Origin: Bombella sp. ESL0385
Lineage (GTDB): Bacteria; Pseudomonadota; Alphaproteobacteria; Acetobacterales; Acetobacteraceae
Direction: 5' to 3'
DNA: 64,000 bases
Assembly: GCF_009725755.1 (NCBI RefSeq)
Contig: NZ_WNIJ01000002.1
Location: forward strand, 62,001-126,000
The notes beneath the pieces are model-generated. The model saw nothing but the letters and a program-made list of their open reading frames with translations. It was not told the origin of the DNA and did no database searches. The stretch's first letter is position 1. Each line of letters starts with the position of its first letter. Both the position numbers and the translations under genes were made by a program. Positions 19,256 through 28,677 of the stretch are shown here, piece by piece.

Positions 19256-19729
19256 GTGCAGAAAAGCCCTATGACCGCCCAAGGATTAAAACGCCTTGAG
19301 GATGAGTTACGCCAATTAAAATCTGAAGAACGCCCCGCTGTCATTCGTGCCATTGCTGAGGCTCGCTCTCATGGCGACCTCTCCGAAAATGCCGAGTATC
19401 ATGCCGCGCGCGAGCGTCAATCCTTTATCGAAGGCCGGGTGTTGGAGCTAGAGAGCCTCATCTCCACCGCAGAAGTGATCGACCCATCCACCCTCTCTGG
19501 TGACCGCATCCAGTTCGGTGCCACAGTAGAGCTTGTGGATGAGGAAACCGACCAAGAAAAAACCTATCAAATTGTCGGTGCTCACGAAGCTGACATTAAG
19601 CAGAACCGTATTTCTATCTCCTCCCCCCTTGCCAAAGCCCTCATTGGGAAGGAAGTTGGGGAGAGCGTCTCCGTCCCCGCACCGGGGGGTGACCGCACTT
19701 ACGAAGTTTTGAAAGTGACGTATAAATAA
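19256..19729 (+). CDS. greA: transcription elongation factor GreA
   Basis: GreA rescues backtracked RNA polymerase by stimulating transcript cleavage. From GTG 19256 it is 157 residues, the normal length, starting (M)[21 protein letters not shown] lies 9 bases upstream, so this start is preferred to the GTG at 19241. The N-terminal coiled coil contains the acidic tip and the family signature [19 protein letters not shown]; the C-terminal FKBP-like domain ends YEVLKVTYK. Its stop overlaps the next ATG as TAATG, coupling it to ilvA. Confidence 0.96.
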   Translation: MQKSPMTAQGLKRLEDELRQLKSEERPAVIRAIAEARSHGDLSENAEYHAARERQSFIEGRVLELESLISTAEVIDPSTLSGDRIQFGATVELVDEETDQEKTYQIVGAHEADIKQNRISISSPLAKALIGKEVGESVSVPAPGGDRTYEVLKVTYK

Positions 19730-20949
19730 TGCCGGACCCTGCTTCTCATCCCAGCCTCAGCTTTACTGACGTCCAAGACGCCCAAAAGCGCATTGCCAGC
19801 ACCATTGCTCGTACCCCCACCATTAGCAATGTGGCACTCTCCCGGCTGACAGAAGCAGAGATTATTATCAAGCTAGAGAACCTCCAAGCCATTGGCTCCT
19901 TTAAAGAGCGCGGGGCCGCAAACCGCATGGCCCTCCTCACCAAGGAAGAGCGCAAGCACGGGGTTATCACCGTCTCGGCGGGTAATCATGCTCAGGGTGT
20001 GGGGCGGCAAGCCAGCTTGCTTGGCATCCAAGCGACCATTGTGATGCCGCGCTTCACCCCTGCCACAAAAGTCGCCGCCACAAAAAGTTGGGGCGCACGC
20101 GTTGTATTAGCCGGTGATAATTTTGATGAAGCCGTACAAACGGCAGAAAAAATTCGCCACGAAGAAGGCCAAACGCTCGTCCATCCCTTCAATGACCCTG
20201 CCGTCATCGCAGGGCAAGGCACCTGCGCTTTGGAGATGATTGAGGACGCCCCTCAGCTTGATGCTATTGTCGTGCCTATTGGTGGTGGTGGCCTCATGGC
20301 AGGCTTTGTCACCGTACTCAAGCAACTCAGCCCCAACACCAAGCTTTATGGCGTACAGGTAGAGGGATATTCCCCCCTTGGGGCCTACCCTGCCCCACTA
20401 CGCTCTGTTCCCGGTGGCCCGACCATTGCAGAAGGGATCGCTGTTGTGCAGCCAGGCAACCATTGTTTGGATGTCATCGGCAAACATATTGATGGCGTAT
20501 TTGTTGTTAATGAGCTCCAAGTAGAAGGGGCCATCACCACCCTTGCCGAAAAAGCCCGCCAAGTGGGCGAAGGGGCTGGCGCGGCTCCCCTCGCTGCGAT
20601 TTTAGCCCATCATGACCTCTTTAAAGGCAAGCGGGTCGGCTTCCCCATCTCTGGTGGGAACATCAATGCCCGTATTCTTGCCCATGTCATCCTCCGCTCC
20701 CTCCTGCGGGAAGGGCGCATCCTGCGGCTTATCTTCCAAATCCCCGACCGCCCCGGCCTCCTTGCCGCTATCTCCGAGAAGATTGGCAGCTATGGCGGCA
20801 ACATCATTGAGGTCTCCCACCATCGCCTCTTTGCTGCCCCTTCTGTGCAGACAGCGGAACTCGTTGTGATGATTGAAGCCCGGGATACAGAACATGCTCT
20901 CGAGATTGAGCGTGAACTCTCCCGCCATTATCATGTGGAGCGGGATTAA
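19729..20949 (+). CDS. ilvA: threonine ammonia-lyase (threonine dehydratase)
   Basis: This is a PLP enzyme that deaminates threonine to 2-oxobutanoate, the first step of isoleucine synthesis. The 406-residue product has the PLP lysine (Lys59) in GSFKERGA, the phosphate-binding GGGGLMAG loop and TVSAGNHAQGV. A single C-terminal ACT domain (FQIPDRPGLLAAISEKIG) starts near residue 335. The short form with one ACT domain is closer to TdcB/ilvA-type enzymes of alphaproteobacteria than to E. coli IlvA; whether it is biosynthetic or catabolic cannot be settled from sequence. Its ATG overlaps the greA stop. Confidence 0.9.
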   Translation: MPDPASHPSLSFTDVQDAQKRIASTIARTPTISNVALSRLTEAEIIIKLENLQAIGSFKERGAANRMALLTKEERKHGVITVSAGNHAQGVGRQASLLGIQATIVMPRFTPATKVAATKSWGARVVLAGDNFDEAVQTAEKIRHEEGQTLVHPFNDPAVIAGQGTCALEMIEDAPQLDAIVVPIGGGGLMAGFVTVLKQLSPNTKLYGVQVEGYSPLGAYPAPLRSVPGGPTIAEGIAVVQPGNHCLDVIGKHIDGVFVVNELQVEGAITTLAEKARQVGEGAGAAPLAAILAHHDLFKGKRVGFPISGGNINARILAHVILRSLLREGRILRLIFQIPDRPGLLAAISEKIGSYGGNIIEVSHHRLFAAPSVQTAELVVMIEARDTEHALEIERELSRHYHVERD

Positions 20950-20985
20950 CCCCTTCCCCACACGCATTTTATAACACGGGATTCC

Positions 20986-21389
20986 TTATTGCGCTTCTGG
21001 CACAAAATGTAGGGCTAAGCCGTTTGTGCAATAACGTAATCCCGTTGGTTTTGGGGGCCATCGGGAAAAACATGGCCGAGATGACCATGACAGCCCGTGC
21101 AATAAATCTCGACCCGCTGCATCCCTAGGCTAGAATCGCTTCGTTCCCCCACGGCACCAGGTTCTGCGTGGAAGAAGGAGGGCCAACCAGAGCCGCTCTC
21201 ATATTTTGTGTTCGCGTTAAATAGCCGAGCCCCACAGGCGGCACATTCATAATGTCCGGGGCGTTTTTCATCATTCAACGGGCTGGAGCCGGGAGGCTCG
21301 GTGCCGCGCTCATGCAAAATATGCTTCTGCGCCTCACTTAACGGGCCACAACCACAATGATGAGCCGAAGTCTTGTTATGCTCTTTCAT
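20986..21389 (-). pseudogene. msrB: peptide methionine-(R)-S-oxide reductase MsrB, frameshifted
   Basis: MsrB reduces methionine-R-sulfoxide in damaged proteins. From ATG 21389 the reading frame gives a clear MsrB: zinc-site pairs CAAC and CTGC, GSGWPSFF and HLGHVFPDG. Then it diverges and stops at 21015. The missing end is intact in the adjacent frame from about 21057 down to a TAA at 20986 and reads PPKPTGLRYCTNGLALHF. The shift is at five C followed by four A on the coding strand (21057-21049); one more C would restore a 134-residue enzyme. The lost segment holds the catalytic Cys of the RYC motif, so the protein as written should be inactive. An in-frame extension to 21482 is possible but looks non-coding. 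Confidence 0.85.
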
Positions 21390-21521
21390 AATCTCATTCC
21401 CCCATACTCTGGACAGACCAACCCGCCTCCGCCAGATTAGGGCTATCTGCTCCACAATCACCGGCATGATGTCATAACGCATTCTTACTTTTACAAGCCC
21501 TATGATAAACTCCGCAGAGCT

Positions 21522-22772
21522 ATGCTCTTAAAATACATCTCCCGTTTCTGGCTGGTTGGCTTCGCGGCAATCATAATGTGCTGTCCCTTCCATGCAGCCG
21601 CCTCCAAGGCAGTGCGGGCCTCCACCAGCGCGATACAAACTAAACGCCAAGCTTTGCAGCAGCTTCTTGCCCGTAAGGCACGCCTCCTCCAACAAGAGGA
21701 GGACAATACCCGCAAAGCCGAAACCCAAGCGCATTTAACAGCCCGTCAACTGGCCCAACTCCGCCAAAAACAAGCTCTCCTAGCCCATCAACATGCCCGT
21801 GTGGAGGCTCGTTTAGCAGCCCTCTCGCAACAGCTGGCTCAACTCACATCGGGAGAGACGCATATCCAAGCCCAAGAACATGCCATTTTAGCCGATGAAG
21901 CCACACGCCTGCCCGCATTACGGCAGCTTGATACAACGCCCGAACTCGCTTTGCTTATGCCTACAGATGGCCCAGCAGATAACCCCGCCCTCCCTTTCGC
22001 GCTTCTCACGCTGCGTCAACAGCAAAACCAAGAGGCCATGACCCATGCCCTCCAACAAGAAGCGCAACTTCATGACCAACAAAAAACATTAACCACCCAA
22101 AGCCGCACCATGGCCGTGCAGGAAGGCCGCCTCCAAACCCGCCAAACTCTGGCAGAAAATCGCACCCAACATGCTGAAAAACTTTCAGAGCAAGCCCAAC
22201 AAGCTCTCCTGCGCCAACAAGCCCTCCTCACACAAGCACGCCAAAGTACGGAGGCCCTTACAGCCATCATCACAAAATTAGCCCAACAAGAGGCCAACAC
22301 ACGCCGCCGTTTAAAAGCGGAGAAACAGCATTTCCATAAGCTGCATCAACATCATGAAGAACAAATGGTGGATGAACAAACCCGCACCCTATCCAACCCC
22401 GGTAAAGGCTTGCAGCACGGGGCCGCTCATGCCCCTGTTCAAGGCCGCATCGTCACCCAATGGGCCCAACCAACCGAGGCTGGCCCTGCAACAGGCTTAA
22501 CCTATCAAACTGCCCCCTCTGCCCCAGTTATAGCCCCCTGCACAGGGCAGATGCTCTTTACAGGGGCGTTCCGCTCCTTTGGACCGATGGTGATTTTAGA
22601 TTGTGGGCAAAAACAACGGCTTGTCCTCGCAGGGTTAGGGACAATCGCCCTCCATACAGGGCAGGCCGTACAGCAAGGTGCGCTTATTGGGCATATGCCT
22701 ACACAACATCCTTTGTTATTTGTCCAACTCCGCCATGGGACGAAGCTCATCAACCCAGCAGCGTTTTTCTAA
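21522..22772 (+). CDS. EnvC-like murein hydrolase activator (coiled coil plus degenerate LytM domain)
   Basis: Proteins of this type activate peptidoglycan amidases at the division site. The 416-residue product has an N-terminal signal segment (hydrophobic IMCCPFHAAA, cleaved near residue 27). A long Gln/Ala/Arg-rich coiled coil (about 35-285) follows, then a C-terminal M23/LytM-like domain (about 305-416). The zinc-binding His and Asp residues of active M23 peptidases are not evident: the domain has TGLTYQ in place of the first His motif and LFVQLRHG at the end. It is therefore probably an activator and not a hydrolase. It precedes ctpA and rppH on the same strand. Confidence 0.82.
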   Translation: MLLKYISRFWLVGFAAIIMCCPFHAAASKAVRASTSAIQTKRQALQQLLARKARLLQQEEDNTRKAETQAHLTARQLAQLRQKQALLAHQHARVEARLAALSQQLAQLTSGETHIQAQEHAILADEATRLPALRQLDTTPELALLMPTDGPADNPALPFALLTLRQQQNQEAMTHALQQEAQLHDQQKTLTTQSRTMAVQEGRLQTRQTLAENRTQHAEKLSEQAQQALLRQQALLTQARQSTEALTAIITKLAQQEANTRRRLKAEKQHFHKLHQHHEEQMVDEQTRTLSNPGKGLQHGAAHAPVQGRIVTQWAQPTEAGPATGLTYQTAPSAPVIAPCTGQMLFTGAFRSFGPMVILDCGQKQRLVLAGLGTIALHTGQAVQQGALIGHMPTQHPLLFVQLRHGTKLINPAAFF

Positions 22773-22928
22773 AGACGGTAACCCTCCTGTAACGGAAGCC
22801 CCTCTTGGGAGTTTCACCATAACGCAAAACACTGTAAGGTTATTAACACTCTCTTCGGGCGTAGCACCCTTACACTGCGACGTCCCAATATGATGGTTAC
22901 GTTACGACTTAAAAGGAATAGACCGACC

Positions 22929-24449
22929 ATGAACTTCCGTGCTGGCCTTATGCTAGGTCTTGCCTGTTCGACAATAGGTGTTGCCTCTGGCGTGTTTCTT
23001 GCCAGCCGTCCAGCCCTACTTCCCCCTGCATGGGCGGAAGATAGTGCCCATAAAGACGCCTCCAACGCCGCGAGTAACAGCGATTCCAACAATGCTGAGA
23101 CAGTCCGTATGCTGACCTTACTCGGCACGGTGATGGATATTGCTCATTCCGAATATGTCACCCCTTTGCCGAATAAGAAGCTCATCCGCAATGCCATTGA
23201 TGGGATGATTAGCAACCTCGACCCTCACTCCTCCTACATGGATGCACAGCAGCTTAAAGACATGCAGGATGAGATGTCCGGTCAATTTGGCGGCCTCGGC
23301 TTGCAAGTCCAAGGGGATGCGGGGCATGTACGCGTTGTCTCCCCCATTGATGATACACCTGCAGCACGGGCGGGGATTCAATCAGGCGATGTTATCACCA
23401 TGGTGGATAATAAAAGCATTGCCGACCTCACTTTAGACCAAGCCGTCCGCAAGATGCGCGGTAAACCAGGGACGCAAATTATCCTCACCATCTTGCGCCC
23501 CAAAACGGGCAAAGTGCAGACCATCACCCTTAAACGGGAAATTATTCATGTCCAGATTGTCCGCTCTGCTCTTTATGGGCGCGTGGGCTATATCCGCTTG
23601 AGTGAGTTTGATGATGATGCGGAAAAAGAGCTCCATAAAGCCTATGTAAAGCTCGTACAATCCGTTGCTAAAACACCCGGTAAAACACTAAGCGGGCTGA
23701 TTTTAGACCTCCGCTCCGACCCCGGTGGGAAGCTCGACCAAGCCATTGCCGTCTCCCGCGATTTTGTCAAAGATGGGGAGATTGTCTCCATCCGTGGCCG
23801 CCATCCAGAGGGGAACCAGCATTGGGATGGTGTGGGTAAAGATATTACCCACGGCTTGCCGATTATCGTCCTCACCAATGCAGGCTCGGCCTCAGCCAGT
23901 GAGATTGTCTCTGGGGCGTTAAAAGACCATCATCGTGGGATGATTATGGGGGAGCGCACCTTTGGGAAGGGCTCCGTCCAAACCATCATCCCTATTGCCG
24001 ACCAAGGGGCCATCCGCCTGACAACAGCGCGTTATTACACACCCTCTGGCCGCTCGATTCAGGGGTTGGGCATTACGCCAGATATCCCCGTTTTAGCCAG
24101 CCGGGATGATGATACGCTATTCACCTTCCATGAGGCAGACCTCGCCCATACCATCACCAACACAGATGGCAAATTACCCAAAGAGGCCCCTCGTACGGAC
24201 CTCCCCGCCCTTGCGAAGACAGTCGAACGACTGCCCCCCGCAAAATGGCCGAGTTTTGACCCCACAAAACCAGAGACGGACTTCCAGCTTCAGCAAGCCC
24301 TACATCTCCTCAATGCGATGGCTGGCGGGGCCGATGCCGCCCATGAGGCTAGCTTGCTAGCCCACCCGCAAGTGCCTGCTCAAGCGCATGAGGCCACACC
24401 AACGGCTAAAAATGACGCTGCCAAACCGGGGAAAGAGCATCATGATTAA
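22929..24449 (+). CDS. ctpA: carboxy-terminal processing protease (S41 family, CtpA)
   Basis: An exported serine protease that trims C-termini of envelope proteins. From ATG 22929 (AAGGAA about 12 bases upstream) it is 506 residues, with a signal or anchor segment (MNFRAGLMLGLACSTIG...) and then a helical region. A PDZ domain lies near 95-175, with GGLGLQVQ and DTPAARAGIQSGDVI. The S41 catalytic core has its serine in AGSASASEIVSGAL (about residue 320) and its lysine in FGKGSVQ (about 345). The C-terminal tail is low-complexity with His, Ala and Pro. An earlier start at 22890 would spoil the signal. It overlaps rppH by 8 bases. Confidence 0.92.
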   Translation: MNFRAGLMLGLACSTIGVASGVFLASRPALLPPAWAEDSAHKDASNAASNSDSNNAETVRMLTLLGTVMDIAHSEYVTPLPNKKLIRNAIDGMISNLDPHSSYMDAQQLKDMQDEMSGQFGGLGLQVQGDAGHVRVVSPIDDTPAARAGIQSGDVITMVDNKSIADLTLDQAVRKMRGKPGTQIILTILRPKTGKVQTITLKREIIHVQIVRSALYGRVGYIRLSEFDDDAEKELHKAYVKLVQSVAKTPGKTLSGLILDLRSDPGGKLDQAIAVSRDFVKDGEIVSIRGRHPEGNQHWDGVGKDITHGLPIIVLTNAGSASASEIVSGALKDHHRGMIMGERTFGKGSVQTIIPIADQGAIRLTTARYYTPSGRSIQGLGITPDIPVLASRDDDTLFTFHEADLAHTITNTDGKLPKEAPRTDLPALAKTVERLPPAKWPSFDPTKPETDFQLQQALHLLNAMAGGADAAHEASLLAHPQVPAQAHEATPTAKNDAAKPGKEHHD

Positions 24450-24939
24450 CAGAGACGCCCTCGCTTATCGGCCTAATGTCGGCATTATCCTTTTTAACGA
24501 TAAGGGCGAGATTTTTATGGGCCGCCGCGCTGACCTTGCGGAGGGGATTTGGCAATTCCCCCAAGGGGGGATTGATGAAGGGGAAAGCCCCGAGACAGCC
24601 GTTTGGCGCGAAATGAAAGAGGAAATCGGCACGAATAAGGCCGTTATGCTTAGCAAACGGGATGGTTGGCTCCTCTACGACCTTCCCGACCATCTCATCG
24701 GTAAAGCCCTTGGCGGGCAATATCGGGGGCAAAAGCAGCAATGGTTCCTATTCCGCTTTACCGGGCAAGACAGCGACATCAAGCTTGATACATTTGATGA
24801 GGTCGAGTTCACCACATGGCGATGGGTGCCCCCGCAGGATATTCTAAGCGGCCAGTATAATTTGGGCTTTAAAAAAGAGGTTTATGAGCGTCTCTTACCC
24901 GATGTACTTGCCCTTTATCAGGCATCTTCTAACATTTGA
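24442..24939 (+). CDS. rppH: RNA pyrophosphohydrolase RppH (Nudix)
   Basis: RppH removes pyrophosphate from the 5' end of transcripts to trigger RNase E decay. The 165-residue product starts YRPNVGIILFNDKGEIFMGRR and has the Nudix box GGIDEGESP-ETAVWREMKEEIG around residues 42-64. The QQWFLFRF and FKKEVYE motifs follow, as in proteobacterial RppH. GGGGAAAGAG precedes the ATG, which lies inside the end of ctpA (ATGATTAA overlap). The 3' end overlaps the convergent ABC transporter gene by 22 bases. Confidence 0.93.
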   Translation: MINRDALAYRPNVGIILFNDKGEIFMGRRADLAEGIWQFPQGGIDEGESPETAVWREMKEEIGTNKAVMLSKRDGWLLYDLPDHLIGKALGGQYRGQKQQWFLFRFTGQDSDIKLDTFDEVEFTTWRWVPPQDILSGQYNLGFKKEVYERLLPDVLALYQASSNI

Positions 24940-26690
24940 GCCTTCACAAGCCGGGCATAAAGTCCGGCTTTAGCCATAAGCTGGGTATGTGTTCCCTGCT
25001 CTATGATGCGGCCTTGGTCCATCACCACGATAAGATCCGCCGTTTGCACGGTAGAGAGACGATGAGCCACCATCACCGTTGTGCGCCCCTGCCGAAGCTG
25101 AGCTAAAGCGTGTTGCACGCGGGCTTCATTCTCGGAATCCAGCGCGCTTGTGGCTTCATCCAGCAAAAGCAAGCGCGGATTACGCAGCAAAGCCCGTGCC
25201 AGCATGATACGTTGCCGCTGCCCACCAGAGAGCCTCAACCCACCGGGGCCGATGACCGTCTCTAACCCTTGGGGGAGTTGGTGCACAAAATCCAACGCGT
25301 CTATTTGGCAAAGCGCATCAAGCTCCGCTTTTGTAGCAGACGGGCGGCCGATATGGATGTTCTCCCGCACACTCATATCAAATAAGGATGTCTCTTGGCT
25401 GACATAGCCCACATGGTCCCGCAAGCTAGCCAAAGTTAAGCCGCGTATATCCACACCCTCTAGGGTAATGGCCCCTTCTGTAACATCAAATAACCGCGGG
25501 ATAAGGGCCAACATGGTGGACTTCCCCCCCCCGCTTGGCCCTACAAGAGCTACGCTTTGACCCGGTTGAATCTCTAACGTGACATGCTGCACCCCGTAAT
25601 GACCATCAGCATAACGATAGACTACATCTTTAAAAATGAGATGCCCCGGCCCCTCTGGTAACATACGCGCATGGGGGGCATCGCTTATCTTGATAGGCTC
25701 ATCTAACACGGCAAAAATACGCCCTAACCCCGCTAGTCCCTCCTGCATGGAGGTATTGAGCGACCCTAACGCCCGCAAAGGGCGAGACGCAGCGAATAAC
25801 GCCGCGATAAAGGCTGTAAAATCGCCCAAACTGGCCCCACCCATAGCCGCACGCCAGCCCGCAAAACCCAGCACGAAGGCAATCGCCACCCCGCCAATAA
25901 CCTCCAACATCGGGTCCAGACGCGCCCGATAACACGCAATATGCAGGAATGTATCATGCAGCCGGTCCAAGGCTTTGCCGATACGGCGATGCTCATGCCC
26001 CTCCATCCGATAAATACGGATTTGCCGCGCCAGAGAGAGGCTCTCTGTCAAAAGGGCAGCAGCATCCCCCACTTGCTCTTGCATCCCCCCAGAGGCACGC
26101 CGCACGCGCCGGCCTAATTTCTGCACCGGGATAATCGCCAGCGGATAGAGGATAACAGCGATAACGCTCAACTCCCAATCCGTCCAAATCATCGAGGCAA
26201 CAAGCCCGATGATGGTCACCACATCCCCCAACGCATTGACCGAGCGTGTTAAGGCTTCCCGCATGGCCAAAGCATCTGTTGTAAAACGTGCTGCCCAACG
26301 GGCGGGGGCGTCTTGCTCTATCTGTGCAATATCGGCCCCCAGAACATGGGTAAACATCCGCTCCTGCAACCGCCGCACAATCTGCAACACTAATGTTTGC
26401 ACACATACATTCTGCCCATATTGGGCAAGAGCCTTCGCCCCCGTAACCACAACCACCAAAAGAGGGATTTGGTAGAGAATACGGCGATCATGCGCGGTGA
26501 ACATGTCAATCGCCTTTTTGATGACGAGCGGATAAGCCGCTGTCAGCAAGGCCATAGCAAGGGTCAACACCAACACCGCTAAAAGCTGGAGTTTATTATG
26601 AGCAATATCCTCCCGCCATAATCGCCGCATGAGAGAGAGGCTGGCCTCGCGTGCTTTAGGGTCAGGCTGTTTGGCGGTGGGATGTGTCAT
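24918..26690 (-). CDS. ABC exporter, MsbA-like (lipid A flippase family)
   Basis: A 590-residue half-transporter with an N-terminal six-helix membrane domain and a C-terminal ATPase. The ATPase shows Walker A GPSGGGKST, the Q-loop SQETSLFD, the signature LSGGQRQRI and Walker B LLLLDEATSALDSE. It resembles MsbA, which flips lipid A-core across the inner membrane, and a role in LPS export would fit, but generic multidrug exporters of this family look similar. It is the last gene of a minus-strand set with the CCA-adding enzyme and the DUF1285 gene, starting 21 bases after the CCA gene. Confidence 0.85.
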   Translation of the reverse strand: MTHPTAKQPDPKAREASLSLMRRLWREDIAHNKLQLLAVLVLTLAMALLTAAYPLVIKKAIDMFTAHDRRILYQIPLLVVVVTGAKALAQYGQNVCVQTLVLQIVRRLQERMFTHVLGADIAQIEQDAPARWAARFTTDALAMREALTRSVNALGDVVTIIGLVASMIWTDWELSVIAVILYPLAIIPVQKLGRRVRRASGGMQEQVGDAAALLTESLSLARQIRIYRMEGHEHRRIGKALDRLHDTFLHIACYRARLDPMLEVIGGVAIAFVLGFAGWRAAMGGASLGDFTAFIAALFAASRPLRALGSLNTSMQEGLAGLGRIFAVLDEPIKISDAPHARMLPEGPGHLIFKDVVYRYADGHYGVQHVTLEIQPGQSVALVGPSGGGKSTMLALIPRLFDVTEGAITLEGVDIRGLTLASLRDHVGYVSQETSLFDMSVRENIHIGRPSATKAELDALCQIDALDFVHQLPQGLETVIGPGGLRLSGGQRQRIMLARALLRNPRLLLLDEATSALDSENEARVQHALAQLRQGRTTVMVAHRLSTVQTADLIVVMDQGRIIEQGTHTQLMAKAGLYARLVKAQMLEDA

Positions 26691-26711
26691 GCCCCCGTCT
26701 TAGCAGGCTCT

Positions 26712-27941
26712 TTAACAAGGGGGAAGTTGCGCCAAAAGCCACGCCCGACAAGCCGCCCCATCTGCTCGGCAGCCTTGCTCCAACCACCATTGTTGCACGC
26801 GCTTTAACCACCGCCCCATCTCCGGCCCCGGCTTTACACCTAGAGCCATCATATCCCGCCCTGCGAGGGGGAAAACCGGTTGGGCCATCTCTGCCAGACG
26901 ATGGCGCAACATGCTCCATTCAGCATCAGGGCGGCCTAATTGGCGGGCCTGTATCAACCAGCTGCGCCCTAACAAAATAGGCAACTCTTGCACAAACCGC
27001 ACTCGCCTTAGCGCATCATCATCCATTGTGACCGCTAAAGACGGCTCTGGCCGTGCAAAAGCGGCTAAAAGGGCGCGATTATCATTAGAGAGCTTTAAAT
27101 GCGCTCCAATATCATCAAAACCCTGCCCATCACCCCCACCGGGGGGATACAACACAGCTAAGCGATGCAATGGCTCGGCCGGGTCCTTGCACGCTAATAA
27201 CCGCTCTAAAGCCGAAAGCGGCGCATGATGAGGCAATAAAACAGCAAGGCTGCCTGTTTGTTCCATTAACTTCATCGTGCGCAAGAGCTGTGGCCCTGCA
27301 AGAATCTTCAATAATTCCATCGCCACACGCTCGATGGAAAGACGGGTCATCCTCTCCCTAAGCTGCGTGATGGCCTGGCAGGCTTCCTCATCTGGCGTGC
27401 CTTGCCCATAACGCGCAAAAAAGCGGAAGAAGCGTAAGCACCGTAGAGCATCTTCCTCAATACGTTGTGCTGCCCGCCCTACAAAACGCACCCGCCCCGC
27501 GCGTAAATCCTCTTCCCCGCCGAAATAATCGTAAAGCCTGCCTTCTTGGTCCAACGATAACGCATTGATGGTAAAGTCACGCCGTTGGGCATCCTCTTGC
27601 CAATCATCCGTCCATGCCACAACAGCATGACGGCCATCCGTGCTGACATCCCGCCGCAAGGTGGTCACCTCATAAGGCCGGTGATTTATCACCGCTGTGA
27701 TGGTCCCATGCTCCAACCCTGTGGGAATGACCTTCGCCCCAGCCGCCTCTAGCCTCTGTTGCGCCTCCTCTGGCGGTAAAGGGCTGGCGAGGTCGAGGTC
27801 ATGCACATTACGACCGCACAGCATATCCCGCACACAGCCCCCCACAAGCCGTGCTTGTGGTATAGCCGCCCAAATACGCTCTAACCCCTCATAACCGGGA
27901 AGTTTTTCAACAGCCTCTTTTAGGGACGTACTCACCCACAT
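26712..27941 (-). CDS. CCA tRNA nucleotidyltransferase
   Basis: This enzyme adds or repairs the 3' CCA end of tRNAs. The 409-residue class II protein has the nucleotidyltransferase head LVGGCVRDMLCGRNVHDLD with its catalytic DLD. The RRDFTINAL motif, the YDYFGGEEDLRAG segment and an EDALRCLRFFRFFARYG neck follow. No HD domain is evident. The start overlaps the end of the DUF1285 gene by 10 bases, a common alphaproteobacterial pairing. Whether it does full CCA addition or only part cannot be told. Confidence 0.92.
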   Translation of the reverse strand: MWVSTSLKEAVEKLPGYEGLERIWAAIPQARLVGGCVRDMLCGRNVHDLDLASPLPPEEAQQRLEAAGAKVIPTGLEHGTITAVINHRPYEVTTLRRDVSTDGRHAVVAWTDDWQEDAQRRDFTINALSLDQEGRLYDYFGGEEDLRAGRVRFVGRAAQRIEEDALRCLRFFRFFARYGQGTPDEEACQAITQLRERMTRLSIERVAMELLKILAGPQLLRTMKLMEQTGSLAVLLPHHAPLSALERLLACKDPAEPLHRLAVLYPPGGGDGQGFDDIGAHLKLSNDNRALLAAFARPEPSLAVTMDDDALRRVRFVQELPILLGRSWLIQARQLGRPDAEWSMLRHRLAEMAQPVFPLAGRDMMALGVKPGPEMGRWLKRVQQWWLEQGCRADGAACRAWLLAQLPPC

Positions 27942-28543
27942 ACCCCCTCAGCCTCGGCACATCCTTCCTCCGGCAAGCGTGAGAGGGGGAAGAACATACC
28001 CCGGCTCCACACCCCTAAGCACGGCTCCCCCGCTACACAACCAGGTACGGCAAGTGCAGCAAGCTCGAACAACACAGCCCGGCTAATACGCGCCATGATA
28101 GGCTGCCCGCCTGTCCCTGCACGCATATGAATATAGGGAACTGTCGCTACATCTGCGGGCCGGTCCCACTCACACAGCAAAGGATGATCCTCTCCTATAC
28201 AAAAGACCTCATCCAAATTTGTCCGTAAGCAAAGCGTTTGGTCACGTTGGGAGCAGCCCTTAAAATCCAGCTCCACCGCGAGGAAGGGAACATCCTCCAC
28301 CCCAATGATTCCGGCTTCAGTTGGTGTTTGGAGCCAATAGCGACCTTGCTGGTCACGATCCAAACAAGAAGCAAACAAGCATAACATAGCCTTACGGCGA
28401 ATAGGCGTCCCCCGATATAACCACGTTCCATCGCGCTGAATATGAAAGGGCAAATGCGGCAGAACAGCCTCGTCATCACATAATGCAGCGTTATCTAGCC
28501 CTATGGGAGAGGGGGCTAAGGTCTCATAAGGCTCGATGCTCAT
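27932..28543 (-). CDS. DUF1285 domain-containing protein
   Basis: A 203-residue cytoplasmic protein of unknown function. It matches the DUF1285 pattern: an N-terminal FHIQRDGTWLYRGTPIRRKAM, a central W-L-TP-E segment and VEDVPFLAVEL. It contains nine cysteines with no clear metal motif, and a C-terminal cysteine-rich segment (CAEAEGVCG) that may be lineage-specific. GAGG lies 7 bases before the ATG. It overlaps the CCA-adding enzyme gene, a pairing that recurs in alphaproteobacteria, so a link to RNA metabolism is possible but unproven. It diverges from moxR. Confidence 0.85.
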   Translation of the reverse strand: MSIEPYETLAPSPIGLDNAALCDDEAVLPHLPFHIQRDGTWLYRGTPIRRKAMLCLFASCLDRDQQGRYWLQTPTEAGIIGVEDVPFLAVELDFKGCSQRDQTLCLRTNLDEVFCIGEDHPLLCEWDRPADVATVPYIHMRAGTGGQPIMARISRAVLFELAALAVPGCVAGEPCLGVWSRGMFFPLSRLPEEGCAEAEGVCG

Positions 28544-28677
28544 AACATCCTCGCTACTTTCCTGCGATGGTCCGTTTTAAAGGAACCATTTACATGATAG
28601 CTTGGGCTATCCACCCCAAAGTTGGGGATGAACTTGGCCTGTTAAAACCCCCTAGCCTGCGTTTCTAAAACAGAATC

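Noticed and set aside
21522-22772. Active M23 endopeptidase
   Set aside because: The zinc-binding His/Asp motifs are missing from the LytM-like domain, so an activator role fits better.
28614-28627. Palindrome CCCCAA-AG-TTGGGG in the DUF1285-moxR gap as an operator
   Set aside because: Only six-base arms in a GC-rich gap, a single copy and no adjacent regulator, so it could be chance.
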